DNA of 64,000 bases from Methylobacillus flagellatus_A (GCF_031344055.1 NZ_JADBEN010000003.1); one strand, 5' to 3'. Counted from the stretch's first letter, positions 12,417 to 20,682 are shown. A program made the numbers and translations. The notes: generated from the letters alone by a model not told the origin.

Positions 12417-13460
12417 TTAAACAGGCATGCCCGAGCCCAGCAGGCTGCCGACCCAGTAAGTCATGCCTCCAGCCGCAGCGCCGATCAGCAGCATGCGCGC
12501 GCCGCCGTAGATCATGTTGCGCCCGCTGAACAGTGCAAGCAAGGCCCCCACCAGGAACAGGGCACCGCCGGTCAGGCCAAACGCCAGCGTCAACGCATGG
12601 GATGAAACATTCAGCAACCACGGCAGCAACGGGATCGTGCCCCCGACCAGAAACGATGCGAATGAAGATATGGCCGCCATCCACGGCGAACCCAATTCGT
12701 CGGGGTTGAGGCCCAGCTCTTCCCTGGTCAGGATATCCAGCCCCAGCTCCTTGTCAGCCACCAGCCGGCCGGCAAGTTGCCGCGCCTCGTCCTGCGTCAA
12801 TCCTCGCGCTTCGTAGATCAGCGCCAACTCTGCTGCTTCCTGCTCCGGGTACAGGTTCAGCTCTTCGCGCTCCAACGCAATTTGGTACTCGAACAAGTCG
12901 CGCTGGGAACGCATGGAAATATATTCGCCCGCCGCCATGGAAAAGGCCCCGGCCAACAACCCAGCGACGCCTGACAACAGGATGACCGAGGCATTGCTTG
13001 CCGCCCCCGCCACCCCCAGCACCAGGCAGGCAATCGATACCAGGCCGTCATTGACGCCGAACACGGCAGCCCTCAATCCGCCGTTGCTGCCAGCCAGCTT
13101 GTGCCGGCCGCCCACTTCATTGGCCTGCGTCGGCATGGCATGCGAGGACAATGCAATATTCTTGGCGCCATATGCCGAAAGGCCGCGCACCTTGCTTGCC
13201 GCCAACACCGGGCGGATACGCTTGGGCCCCAGGCTGCGCAGCAGCAACACGACCACTTTGGTTCGCAAATCCGGCCGGTAGGTTTCCACCACATGTCCTG
13301 CCGCAACTAGCTTTGCCTCCCAGATTCCAGCCTGCTCAGCGGCGGCTGCAGCCAAGCCCTGAAACATGTCGGCAAGCGCCTTGTCCGGCTCGCGCCGGGA
13401 CAACTCCCTGTATAAATATGCGGAGCGCTGCTCTTCGCGCCAACCTTGCAATAAATCCAC
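12417..13460 (-). CDS. VIT1/CCC1-family iron/manganese transporter with N-terminal ferritin-like domain (MbfA-like)
   Basis: 347 residues. The N-terminal 1-100 look like a ferritin/rubrerythrin-type helical domain (EEQRSAYLYRELSRREPDKA, then AAAAAEQAGIWEAKL). The C-terminal 115-347 are a VIT1/CCC1 membrane domain with GLRAAVFGVNDGLVSIACLV, the family signature, GAFSMAAGEYISMRSQRDLF, and several hydrophobic helices. The family moves Fe2+ or Mn2+ across membranes, and MbfA proteins export iron. In the ferritin part the position where metal-binding ExxH is expected reads EQAGIW without His, so ferroxidase function may be lost. The start lies 5 bases after comM. Confidence 0.85.
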   Translation of the reverse strand: MDLLQGWREEQRSAYLYRELSRREPDKALADMFQGLAAAAAEQAGIWEAKLVAAGHVVETYRPDLRTKVVVLLLRSLGPKRIRPVLAASKVRGLSAYGAKNIALSSHAMPTQANEVGGRHKLAGSNGGLRAAVFGVNDGLVSIACLVLGVAGAASNASVILLSGVAGLLAGAFSMAAGEYISMRSQRDLFEYQIALEREELNLYPEQEAAELALIYEARGLTQDEARQLAGRLVADKELGLDILTREELGLNPDELGSPWMAAISSFASFLVGGTIPLLPWLLNVSSHALTLAFGLTGGALFLVGALLALFSGRNMIYGGARMLLIGAAAGGMTYWVGSLLGSGMPV

Positions 13461-13465
13461 CGCGG

Positions 13466-14956
13466 CTACAGCCCCAGCCTGCGGTATTGCACCGCTTCGG
13501 CGATATGCGTGCTTTGCACGGCTTCGCTGGCAGCCAGGTCGGCAATCGTGCGGGCCACCTTGAGGATGCGGTGAAAAGCGCGCGCGGAAAGGTCAAGGCG
13601 GGTGATCGCCTGTTTCAGCAACGCGCCGCCTGCCTCGTCCGGCTGGCAATGCTCGTCCACCTGCTGGCTTGTGAGCATATGGTTGCCCACTCCCTGCCGA
13701 TCCAGCTGGCGCTGCCTTGCCGCCTCGGCCCTAGACCTGATCGCGGCGCTCGCCTCTCCTGCCGGCGCATGCATTAATTCATCCTCGCTCAACGCCGGTA
13801 CTTGGATATGAATATCGATCCGGTCCAGCAACGGCCCGGACAGACGATGACGGTACCGGGCTATCTGGTCCGGCGTGCATCGGCACTTGCCATTGGGGTG
13901 CCCGAAGTAGCCGCATGGGCACGGATTCATGGCGGCAATCAATTGAAAACGTGCGGGAAACTCAGCCTGGCGCGCAGCGCGCGAGACCGTGATATGCCCA
14001 GATTCCAGGGGCTCGCGCAAGACCTCCAGCACTTTGCGGTCGAACTCCGCAAGCTCGTCCAGGAACAAGACTCCGTGATGCGCCAAAGATATCTCGCCGG
14101 GCTTGGGAATCGCGCCGCCACCCACCAGCGCCACGCCCGAAGCCGTGTGGTGAGGCGCACGATAAGGCCGCTTGCCCCAATCGCCGGCACGGAAACCCTT
14201 GCTCAACGACTGGATGGCGGCAGATTCCAACGCCTCGGCCTCCGTCATGGCGGGCAACAAGCCGACAAAACGCGAGGCCAACATGGATTTCCCCGTCCCG
14301 GGCGGCCCGGACATCAGCACACTGTGCCCGCCTGCGGCTGCAATCTCCAATGCTCGCTTGGCCTGCAGTTGCCCCTTGACCTCGGCAAAATCGGCATCGA
14401 CTGAAAAGCTTTGCGGGATATTGACCGGTTGCGGCACCAACAACTCACGGCCTGCCAGATGGGCGCATACTTGCAGCAGGCTAGCGGCAGGCAGGACTGT
14501 AGCGCCTTGCACCAATGCCGCCTCGGCGGCGCTCTCCTGGGGCAGGATGAAGGTACGGCCGCTTTCCCTGGCCTTGTACGCCATGGCCAATGCACCGCGT
14601 ATCGGGCGCAGTTCGCCGGTCAACGCAAGCTCGCCCGCCACCTCATATTGATCCAGCCCTTTTGCGGGTATTTGCCCGGAGGCAGCCAAAATCCCCAGCG
14701 CGATCGGTAAATCGTAACGGCCGCTTTCCTTGGGAAGGTCCGCAGGCGCCAGGTTGACGGTGATCCGGCGGGCCGGGAATTCAAACTGTGCCGTTTGCAG
14801 GGCGGCACGCACCCTGTCCTTGCTCTCCTTGACCTCGGCTTCGGGCAAGCCGACGATGGTGAAGCTCGGCAAGCCGTTGGCAAGGTGGACTTCCACCGCG
14901 ACCTCCGGCGCCTCCATACCGGCCAGGGCACGGCTATGCAAAACCGCCAGCGCCAT
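13466..14956 (-). CDS. comM: YifB/ComM-family Mg-chelatase-like AAA+ ATPase
   Basis: 496 residues, the usual size of ComM, a hexameric helicase that promotes branch migration during natural transformation. The N-terminal ChlI-type domain opens with SRALAGMEAPEVAVEVHLANG and LPSFTIVGLPEAEVKESKDR. The AAA+ core has Walker A GPPGTGKSMLASRF, Walker B GVLFLDELAEFDR, and the zinc-type MNPCPCGYFGH. The C-terminal YifB domain ends with ARTIADLAASEAVQSTHIAE. In some bacteria comM is interrupted by Tn6022-type elements; here it is intact. It is followed by the VIT gene and preceded two bases away by ubiK on the same strand. Confidence 0.95.
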   Translation of the reverse strand: MALAVLHSRALAGMEAPEVAVEVHLANGLPSFTIVGLPEAEVKESKDRVRAALQTAQFEFPARRITVNLAPADLPKESGRYDLPIALGILAASGQIPAKGLDQYEVAGELALTGELRPIRGALAMAYKARESGRTFILPQESAAEAALVQGATVLPAASLLQVCAHLAGRELLVPQPVNIPQSFSVDADFAEVKGQLQAKRALEIAAAGGHSVLMSGPPGTGKSMLASRFVGLLPAMTEAEALESAAIQSLSKGFRAGDWGKRPYRAPHHTASGVALVGGGAIPKPGEISLAHHGVLFLDELAEFDRKVLEVLREPLESGHITVSRAARQAEFPARFQLIAAMNPCPCGYFGHPNGKCRCTPDQIARYRHRLSGPLLDRIDIHIQVPALSEDELMHAPAGEASAAIRSRAEAARQRQLDRQGVGNHMLTSQQVDEHCQPDEAGGALLKQAITRLDLSARAFHRILKVARTIADLAASEAVQSTHIAEAVQYRRLGL

Positions 14957-14958
14957 GC

Positions 14959-15201
14959 TCAGGAAGACTGCCCCAGCTTCGTTTCAATCTCGGCTAATTG
15001 CTTTTCCAGATCAGCCAGTTGAGCCCGGGTCTTGCGCAGCACTTCCGCCTGGATATCAAACTCCTCACGCGTTACAAGCTCCAGTTTAGTGAATGCGCCC
15101 TGTAATAGTGCATGCAAATTGCGCTCTGCGCCATCGGCTGGCAAGGAAGAATATATTTCTTTGATTTTATTGGATAATTCATCAATAAACGGAGTACTCA
15201 T
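14959..15201 (-). CDS. ubiK: Ubiquinone biosynthesis accessory factor UbiK (YqiC-like)
   Basis: 80 residues forming a helical, coiled-coil protein of the YqiC/UbiK (BMFP) type: IDELSNKIKEIYSSLPADGA, then KLELVTREEFDIQAEVLRKT and a heptad-rich end (LADLEKQLAEIETKLGQ). Family members assist aerobic ubiquinone synthesis as partners of the UbiJ scaffold. The ATG at 15201 is preferred over 15219: the upstream ATG overlaps GGGAGG, which serves as ribosome binding site for 15201. It probably heads a ubiK-comM-VIT operon. Confidence 0.88.
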   Translation of the reverse strand: MSTPFIDELSNKIKEIYSSLPADGAERNLHALLQGAFTKLELVTREEFDIQAEVLRKTRAQLADLEKQLAEIETKLGQSS

Positions 15202-15378
15202 TACGTAAAAACCTCCCAAAACATCCGCAGTTTAGCAGTTTTTCACCTGCAAAAATCCAAATTAAATATAACAAACTCAATCACTTACAAATAAAAAACA
15301 AGAAATGCACCATTCCAGACCGGGAAAATTCCCAAAAAATACCACTTAACCTGTTGTTTTATATGAATGTTGTTTTTA

Positions 15379-15394
15379 TGGCACAGGTGTTGCT
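15379..15394 (+). promoter_or_regulatory. Sigma-54 (-24/-12) promoter of torF-glnK-amtB
   Basis: TGGCAC-AGGTG-TTGCT matches the sigma-54 consensus TGGCAC-N5-TTGCW at every conserved position. It lies about 62 bases before the torF start. Upstream only an NtrC half-site-like TGCACC (15306-15311) was seen. Nitrogen control by NtrC is inferred from the glnK-amtB genes it precedes. Confidence 0.85.
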
Positions 15395-15455
15395 TATTAC
15401 CCAACGCAGAGTTTTCGTTGCTGTTTTATTTTTCAAAACCTTGAAAGGGTACATC

Positions 15456-16238
15456 ATGCGTAATTCGCTTCTACTTGCCGCCATCGTTGGCACTTTTGCA
15501 GCACCTGCCGCCGTCATGGCCGAAGAAGCTGCCGAGGCAACCTCTCCTCACACCATTACATACAACATCGGCCTCACAAGCAACTACATATTCCGCGGCA
15601 CCAGCCAATCCGGCGACCGCCCAGCGATCCAAGGCGGTGTGGACTACTCCCACGCCAGCGGTTTCTATGCCGGTACCTGGGGTTCCAGCATCAGTTGGCT
15701 GGCAGATACAGAAGTAGGTGATGGCCGCGCTTATAACAGTTCCAGCATGGAATGGGATATTTATGCAGGCTACACGTCTGAAATCGGCGAAACCGGCATC
15801 ACCTACGACGTCGGCGTGAACCAGTACATCTATCCTGGCCGCCGCAATTCCGTAAGCGGCACCTATAATGCCGATACGACCGAAATCTACGGCGGCCTTT
15901 CCTACAAATGGATCTCCGGTAAATACTACTGGTCTCCGAGCAAGTCCGCTTTCGGCTTCCAAGGTCGTGGTGCCAGCTACGTTGATCTTACGTTGGAAAT
16001 TCCATTTGGTGAAAGCGGCTACAGCGCCATTGCCCACGTCGGCCGCCAGGAATTCGGTAACGGTCCCAACGAATTCGACTACACCGACTGGAAGCTTGGC
16101 CTGAGCAAGGCCTGGGATAACGGCATCGTCGTCGGCGGCTACTATACCGACACCGATGCCGACCGCGGCGCGTTCACTTACGGCCCTGTGTTCTCCGGCA
16201 AGGAAAACTGGACTTTCTTCGTCCAAAAGACTTTCTAA
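15456..16238 (+). CDS. TorF-family (TIGR02001-like) putative outer-membrane channel
   Basis: 260 residues from the ATG at 15456 (AAAGGG upstream); the frame extends 5' to 15354 but that would run through the sigma-54 promoter. It has a signal peptide (1-23, ending AVMAEEAAE) and a beta-rich mature part with alternating aromatic strands: YNIGLTSNYIFRGTSQSGDR (about 37-56), GFYAGTWGSSISW and AYNSSSMEWDIYAGY, ending in Phe as outer-membrane proteins do (WTFFVQKTF). This matches the TIGR02001 family, often found beside glnK-amtB. Function is not established; a porin for nitrogen compounds is inferred from the shared promoter. Confidence 0.82.
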   Translation: MRNSLLLAAIVGTFAAPAAVMAEEAAEATSPHTITYNIGLTSNYIFRGTSQSGDRPAIQGGVDYSHASGFYAGTWGSSISWLADTEVGDGRAYNSSSMEWDIYAGYTSEIGETGITYDVGVNQYIYPGRRNSVSGTYNADTTEIYGGLSYKWISGKYYWSPSKSAFGFQGRGASYVDLTLEIPFGESGYSAIAHVGRQEFGNGPNEFDYTDWKLGLSKAWDNGIVVGGYYTDTDADRGAFTYGPVFSGKENWTFFVQKTF

Positions 16239-16255
16239 GAAGACAGACATGATAG

Positions 16256-16290
16256 AAGGCAAGGCAGATCGCCTTGCCTTTCTGCTTTTT
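16256..16290 (+). terminator. Intrinsic terminator or attenuator between torF and glnK
   Basis: Perfect 10-bp stem AAGGCAAGGC/GCCTTGCCTT with loop AGATC, followed by TCTGCTTTTT. It would reduce but perhaps not abolish read-through from torF into glnK-amtB. Confidence 0.75.
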
Positions 16291-16306
16291 ATTAGAGGAG
16301 ATAACC

Positions 16307-16645
16307 ATGAAACTCGTATCCGCCATCATCAAGCCCTTCAAGCTTGACGAAGTGCGTGAAGCCCTTTCCTCCATCGGCGTGCAGGGGATCACCGTCACTG
16401 AAGTCAAAGGCTTTGGCCGTCAGAAAGGCCACACTGAGCTTTACCGTGGTGCAGAATACGTGGTCGACTTTTTGCCCAAGGTCAAACTGGAAGTTGCGAT
16501 TGCCGATGAATTACTTGACCAGGTAGTGGAAGTTATCGAAAAATCTGCCACAACTGGCAAAATCGGTGATGGCAAAATCTTTGTCTTCGACTTGGAACAA
16601 GTCTATCGCATCCGTACTGGCGAAACCGGCACAGATGCGCTTTAA
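16307..16645 (+). CDS. glnK: PII nitrogen regulatory protein GlnK/GlnB
   Basis: 112 residues, the canonical PII length. MKLVSAIIKPFKLDEVREAL starts the fold; the T-loop GRQKGHTELYRGAEYVVDF contains the uridylylated Tyr51, and IGDGKIFVFDLEQVYRIRTG ends the B/C-loop region. The trimer senses ATP/ADP, 2-oxoglutarate and glutamine state, and GlnK plugs AmtB when nitrogen is sufficient. The ATG at 16307 follows AGAGGAG. The gene is paired with amtB 10 bases downstream, which favours the name glnK. Confidence 0.96.
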   Translation: MKLVSAIIKPFKLDEVREALSSIGVQGITVTEVKGFGRQKGHTELYRGAEYVVDFLPKVKLEVAIADELLDQVVEVIEKSATTGKIGDGKIFVFDLEQVYRIRTGETGTDAL

Positions 16646-16655
16646 GGGGTTTGAT

Positions 16656-18041
16656 ATGAAAAAAATTCTTTCCATGATTGCACTGGTTGGCGCGCTGGGT
16701 TTTTCCGGCTTTGCGCTTGCTGAAGAAGAAGCTGTCATCGTCGATGAAGCCATCGCCACTGAAATTGCACCCGCTGCCGCAGAAGCGGTAGAAACGACGG
16801 CTGAAGCAGTGCTGTCGCTCAGCGCCGGCGATACGGCCTGGACCATCGTCGCCACTGTGTTAGTGCTAGCGATGATCATTCCCGGCGTCGCCTTGTTCTA
16901 CGGCGGCCTGGTTCGCACCAAGAACATGGTTTCCGTCCTGACCCAGGTGTTCGTGACGACGGCGCTGATGTCCGTGATCTGGGTCGTCTACGGCTATAGC
17001 CTGGCCTTTACCGACGGCGGCAGCCTGAACGCCTATATCGGCGGGTTCAGCAAGTCCCTGTTGTCCGGCATCACGCCAGACACTTTGCTGGATGGCGGCA
17101 CCATTCCTGAATATGTATTCGTCACCTTCCAATTGACCTTTGCGGCGATTACCCCTGCGCTGATTGTCGGCGGTTTTGCCGAGCGCATGAAATTCTCCGC
17201 AGTACTGGCGTTCCTCGCATTGTGGGTGACATTCATCTACATCCCGATCGCCCACATGGTCTGGGGCGGCGGCTTCCTGGGCGACCTCGGCGCGGCTGAC
17301 TTCGCAGGCGGCACCGTCGTTCACATGAATGCCGGCATTGCAGCGCTGGTAGGCGCCATCGTCGTCGGCAAACGCCTCGGATACGGCAAGGAGGCCATGC
17401 CTCCGCACAGCATTACGCTGACCATGGTAGGCGCTTCCATGCTGTGGGTAGGCTGGTTCGGCTTCAACGTCGGCAGTGAACTGGCTGCCGATGGCACTGC
17501 CGGCTTGGCATTGATCAACACCCAGGCGGCCACTGGCGCCGCAGTGCTGGGCTGGGTATTTGCCGAATGGCTGTTCAAGGGCAAGCCTTCGCTGCTGGGC
17601 GCTGTTTCCGGTGCCATCGCCGGCTTGGTTGCCATCACGCCTGCTTGCGGCTTCCTCGGCCCTGTCGGCTCCATCGTGCTCGGCTTCATTGCCAGCGTCA
17701 TCGCCTTCTGGGCTGTGACCAGCCTCAAGGTCAAGCTTGGATATGACGACTCCCTGGATGTCTTCGGCATCCACGGCGTAGCCGGCCTGATCGGCGCCAT
17801 CGGCACCGGCATCCTCATGAGCGCTGATTTCGGTGGCATAGGCTACGAAGAGGGCGTGACCATGGGCAGCCAGCTTTATGCACAAGCGGTAGCCATTGGC
17901 GTAACCATTGTATGGGGCGGCATCGGCAGTTACATCCTGTTCAAGATCGTGGACCTGGTCATCGGCCTGCGTGCCAGCGAAGAGGCTGAACGCGAGGGCC
18001 TGGACACCTCCGAGCACGGTGAACGTGCCTATCACTACTAA
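16656..18041 (+). CDS. amtB: Ammonium transporter AmtB
   Basis: 461 residues with a cleavable signal peptide (1-22), an acidic Ala/Glu-rich linker to about 50, then eleven expected membrane helices. Family motifs are present: DTAWTIVATVLVLAMIIPGV, ALFYGGLVRTKNMVSVLTQ, FAAITPALIVGGFAERMKFS, HMNAGIAALVGAIVVGKR, and DDSLDVFGIHGVAGLIGAIG with the pore histidine. It imports ammonium across the inner membrane and is blocked by GlnK. The ATG at 16656 follows AAGGGG that overlaps the glnK stop region, so the two are translated together. A strong terminator follows. Confidence 0.97.
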   Translation: MKKILSMIALVGALGFSGFALAEEEAVIVDEAIATEIAPAAAEAVETTAEAVLSLSAGDTAWTIVATVLVLAMIIPGVALFYGGLVRTKNMVSVLTQVFVTTALMSVIWVVYGYSLAFTDGGSLNAYIGGFSKSLLSGITPDTLLDGGTIPEYVFVTFQLTFAAITPALIVGGFAERMKFSAVLAFLALWVTFIYIPIAHMVWGGGFLGDLGAADFAGGTVVHMNAGIAALVGAIVVGKRLGYGKEAMPPHSITLTMVGASMLWVGWFGFNVGSELAADGTAGLALINTQAATGAAVLGWVFAEWLFKGKPSLLGAVSGAIAGLVAITPACGFLGPVGSIVLGFIASVIAFWAVTSLKVKLGYDDSLDVFGIHGVAGLIGAIGTGILMSADFGGIGYEEGVTMGSQLYAQAVAIGVTIVWGGIGSYILFKIVDLVIGLRASEEAEREGLDTSEHGERAYHY

Positions 18042-18056
18042 GACCTTCTAGGTTTG

Positions 18057-18093
18057 ATACAAACGGGCGCATAAGCGCCCGTTTGTATTTTTA
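18057..18093 (+). terminator. Intrinsic terminator after amtB
   Basis: Perfect 14-bp stem (ATACAAACGGGCGC/GCGCCCGTTTGTAT) with loop ATAA and a run of T directly after, starting 15 bases after the amtB stop. Confidence 0.92.
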
Positions 18094-18131
18094 CACTCCC
18101 CTGCCAGCATCGCGCATAAAAAAATATCCAA

Positions 18132-18159
18132 TTGCACCCAATCGGGGCAATCCTGCACC
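18132..18159 (+). promoter_or_regulatory. Putative NtrC binding sites
   Basis: TTGCACC-CAATC-GGGGCAA (18132-18150) is a near-palindrome of the NtrC type (TGCACC-N5-GGTGCA), and a second TGCACC half-site follows at 18154-18159. They lie 60-90 bases upstream of the sigma-54 promoter at 18220, the usual enhancer distance. Binding is inferred. Confidence 0.5.
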
Positions 18160-18219
18160 ACTTCATCACAATGCCGGCGTTAAACCAGCCTAAACCGGCC
18201 TGATTCTAGCCTATAAAAC

Positions 18220-18235
18220 TGGCACGGTGATTGCT
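18220..18235 (+). promoter_or_regulatory. Second sigma-54 promoter, with no ORF behind it
   Basis: TGGCAC-GGTGA-TTGCT is again a full consensus -24/-12 element, downstream of the amtB terminator. The next gene (gshA, 18414) is separated from it by a strong terminator at 18324, so a short transcript is expected. Confidence 0.8.
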
Positions 18236-18245
18236 TATGTATTAG

Positions 18246-18348
18246 CAAGCGTAATTTGATCTTTACGTCGCAAGACCAGGAACATCTTACTGCCTAGTTT
18301 TATGCATTATCTCCTCCTCCTCAGGGCGCTTAAAGCGCCCTTTTTTTT
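18246..18348 (+). ncRNA. Candidate sigma-54-dependent small RNA (about 100 nt)
   Basis: Predicted from a consensus sigma-54 promoter (start about 18246, 12 bases after the -12 GC) to the T-run of a terminator at 18341-18348. No ORF with a ribosome binding site is seen inside. Just before the terminator stem is a pyrimidine stretch CTCCTCCTCC (18311-18320), complementary to Shine-Dalgarno sequences, a feature common in sRNAs that block translation. NtrC-like sites upstream suggest induction on nitrogen starvation. NrsZ of Pseudomonas is a known sRNA with analogous control; homology is not implied. Confidence 0.6.
18324..18348 (+). terminator. Intrinsic terminator of the candidate sRNA
   Basis: GGGCGCT-TAA-AGCGCCC perfect stem followed by eight T. 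It separates the sigma-54 promoter at 18220 from gshA. Confidence 0.9.
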
Positions 18349-18413
18349 CGCCTCCACCCTGCTTTAGGCTAAAATCTCCGCCTACTCTTGGCTTATCAGG
18401 TGCCCCTTACAAC

Positions 18414-19700
18414 ATGATGGTTCCCCACCTTACGACGGCCCTCACCGGCCCATTGCTCACCCTGGAAAAACGCCTGCTGGAAAACATGCCGCGCATCGAG
18501 CACTGGTTCCGCAGCCAATGGCAGGAATACGGCGCGCCGTTCTATGCCTCGGTGGATCTACGCAACGCGGGCTTCAAGCTCGCCCCGGTGGACACCAACC
18601 TGTTCCCGGGCGGCTTCAACAACCTGAACCCAGACTTCCTGCCGTTGTGCATCCAGGCCGCCATGGTGGCGGTGGAAAAAATCTGCCCTGATGCGCGCCG
18701 CCTGCTGCTGATCCCGGAGAACCACACGCGCAATACCTTCTACCTGCGCAATGTCCATGCCCTCACCCACATCCTGCGCCAAGCCGGGCTGGAAGTCCGC
18801 ATCGGCAGCATTGCGCCCGAGATTACCGCACCCACCTTCTTGGAAACGCATGACGGCCACAGCATCCTGCTGGAACCCGTGCAACGCAAAGGCAACCGCC
18901 TGTTACTGGATAACTTCGACAGCTGCGCCGTCCTGCTCAACAATGACCTCTCCGGCGGCGTTCCCGATATCCTGCAGGGCCTTGAACAATCGCTGATCCC
19001 GCCCTTGCATGCAGGCTGGGCCACCCGCCGCAAGTCCAAGCATTTCGCCGCGTATAACCGCGTGGTGGAGGAATTCGCCCCGTTGATCGGCACAGACCCG
19101 TGGCTGCTCAATCCCTATTTCGACACCTGTGGCGGGCTGGATTTCCATGCCCGCACCGGCGAAGAGCAACTCGCCGAGAAAGTGGAAGCCTTGCTGGCAA
19201 GAATCCGCAGCAAATATGCGGAATATGGCGTGAACCAGGAGCCCTTCGTCATCGTCAAGGCCGACGCCGGCACCTATGGCATGGGCATCATGACCGTCAA
19301 AAGCGCTGACGACGTCCGCGACCTCAACCGCAAGCAGCGCAACAAAATGTCCGTGGTGAAGGAAGGCCTCAAAGTGAGCGAGGTCATCCTGCAGGAGGGG
19401 GTGTATACCTTCGAGCACCTTAACGACGCCGTGGCCGAACCTGTCGTCTACATGATGGACCACTTCGTGGTAGGCGGCTTCTACCGCGTCCATACTTCAC
19501 GCGGTGCCGACGAAAACCTCAATGCGCCAGGCATGCATTTCGAACCTCTGGCATTCGAAACGCCATGCTCCACGCCGGACTGTGCCGGCGCGCCGGATGC
19601 GGCACCCAACCGCTTCTATGCCTACGGCGTGGTGGCGCGCCTGGCGTTGCTCGCCGCCACCATCGAGCTGCAGGAAACCGACCCGGACTTGCTGGACTAG
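18414..19700 (+). CDS. gshA: Glutamate-cysteine ligase, Thiobacillus ferrooxidans type
   Basis: 428 residues. It is not the E. coli GshA fold family by sequence but matches the group first named from T. ferrooxidans: APFYASVDLRNAGFKLAPVD, NLFPGGFNNLNPDF, IVKADAGTYGMGIMTVKSAD (ATP-binding), and GGFYRVHTSRGADENLNAPG. It catalyses the first step of glutathione synthesis. gshB follows 9 bases after the stop, which supports the assignment. ATGs at 18414 and 18417 are both possible; neither has a strong ribosome binding site. In methylotrophs glutathione helps with formaldehyde stress, a contextual inference. Confidence 0.92.
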   Translation: MMVPHLTTALTGPLLTLEKRLLENMPRIEHWFRSQWQEYGAPFYASVDLRNAGFKLAPVDTNLFPGGFNNLNPDFLPLCIQAAMVAVEKICPDARRLLLIPENHTRNTFYLRNVHALTHILRQAGLEVRIGSIAPEITAPTFLETHDGHSILLEPVQRKGNRLLLDNFDSCAVLLNNDLSGGVPDILQGLEQSLIPPLHAGWATRRKSKHFAAYNRVVEEFAPLIGTDPWLLNPYFDTCGGLDFHARTGEEQLAEKVEALLARIRSKYAEYGVNQEPFVIVKADAGTYGMGIMTVKSADDVRDLNRKQRNKMSVVKEGLKVSEVILQEGVYTFEHLNDAVAEPVVYMMDHFVVGGFYRVHTSRGADENLNAPGMHFEPLAFETPCSTPDCAGAPDAAPNRFYAYGVVARLALLAATIELQETDPDLLD

Positions 19701-19709
19701 GCCCTAATT

Positions 19710-20651
19710 ATGCGCATTGCCTTCATCCTCGACCCGCTCGACAGCCTCAAGCCGTACAAGGACACCAGCCTCGCCATCATGCGCGAAGCCGCGTCGCGCG
19801 GGCACTCCCTTTCCGTGGCGTTGCAGCACGGCCTTTTACTGCGCCATCATGAAGCCAAACTGCGTACCCGGCCTTTCAGGTTCATTAAGGGCGATCCTTG
19901 GTATTCGCTAGGCGACATCCATGAAGAAGCTCCCGAAGCATTCGATGCCATCCTCATGCGCAAGGATCCGCCGTTCGACAACGAATACCTATACAGCACC
20001 TACCTGCTGGAGCAGGCGGCCAGGCAAGGCGCACGCGTTTATAACAACCCAAGCTCCATTCGCGACTGGAACGAAAAGCTCGCGGTGCTCAACTTTCCGC
20101 AGTTCGCCCCTGCGTTCCTGGTCTCCAGCGAGCAGGCACTGATCCGTAATTTCCTGGCGGAACACCAGGATATTGTCGTGAAACCGCTGGACGGCATGGG
20201 CGGCAGCAGCGTGTTCCGCCTCCAACAAGGCGACCCCAACCTCGGCGTCATCCTTGAAACCATCACGCGCCACGGCAGCCAGACCATCATGGCCCAGCGC
20301 TACCTGCCCGCCATCACGCAAGGCGACAAGCGCATCATCGTCATTGACGGCGAACCGCTGCCCTACGCCCTGGCCCGCATCCCGCAAAACGGCGAGACGC
20401 GCGGCAACCTGGCGGCAGGCGGCAAAGGCGTGGCTCAGCCGCTGACAGGGCGCGACTACGAAATCGCCAATGCCGTCGGCAAGGTGCTCAAGGAAAAGGG
20501 ATTGTTCCTGGTTGGCCTGGACGTGATCGGCGAGCACCTGACCGAAATCAACGTCACCAGCCCGACCGGCATGGTGGAAATTGCCGCACAAACAGAATGC
20601 AACCCGGCCGGCATCCTGCTAGACAGGCTGGAAAAATTGGCTCAGGAATAA
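19710..20651 (+). CDS. gshB: Glutathione synthetase
   Basis: 313 residues, the normal size of GshB. N-terminal pre-ATP-grasp MRIAFILDPLDSLKPYKDTS, then FDAILMRKDPPFDNEYLYST, the ATP-grasp core DIVVKPLDGMGGSSVFRL (about 152-169), GDKRIIVIDGEPLPYALARI, and the metal-binding EINVTSPTGMVEI near the end. It adds glycine to gamma-glutamylcysteine in the cytoplasm. It is co-transcribed with gshA and closed by a hairpin at 20655. Confidence 0.97.
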   Translation: MRIAFILDPLDSLKPYKDTSLAIMREAASRGHSLSVALQHGLLLRHHEAKLRTRPFRFIKGDPWYSLGDIHEEAPEAFDAILMRKDPPFDNEYLYSTYLLEQAARQGARVYNNPSSIRDWNEKLAVLNFPQFAPAFLVSSEQALIRNFLAEHQDIVVKPLDGMGGSSVFRLQQGDPNLGVILETITRHGSQTIMAQRYLPAITQGDKRIIVIDGEPLPYALARIPQNGETRGNLAAGGKGVAQPLTGRDYEIANAVGKVLKEKGLFLVGLDVIGEHLTEINVTSPTGMVEIAAQTECNPAGILLDRLEKLAQE

Positions 20652-20654
20652 ATA

Positions 20655-20682
20655 AAAAAGCCAGGGAACAATCCTGGCTTTA
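20655..20682. terminator. Bidirectional terminator between gshB and pilY1
   Basis: AAAGCCAGG-GAACAAT-CCTGGCTTT stem. On the minus strand it is followed by TTT-rich sequence, so it serves pilY1 best; on the plus strand the T-tract is short. Confidence 0.75.

Noticed and set aside
13466..14956. comM as an insertion site of a Tn6022-like element
   Set aside because: The gene is intact from start to stop and no transposon end is nearby.
15202..15378. Complete NtrC palindrome upstream of the torF sigma-54 promoter
   Set aside because: Only one half-site (TGCACC at 15306) was found, and the matching half is not convincing.
16866..18035. Minus-strand open frame of 389 codons
   Set aside because: Antisense shadow of amtB; His/Asp/Gly-rich translation without any motif.
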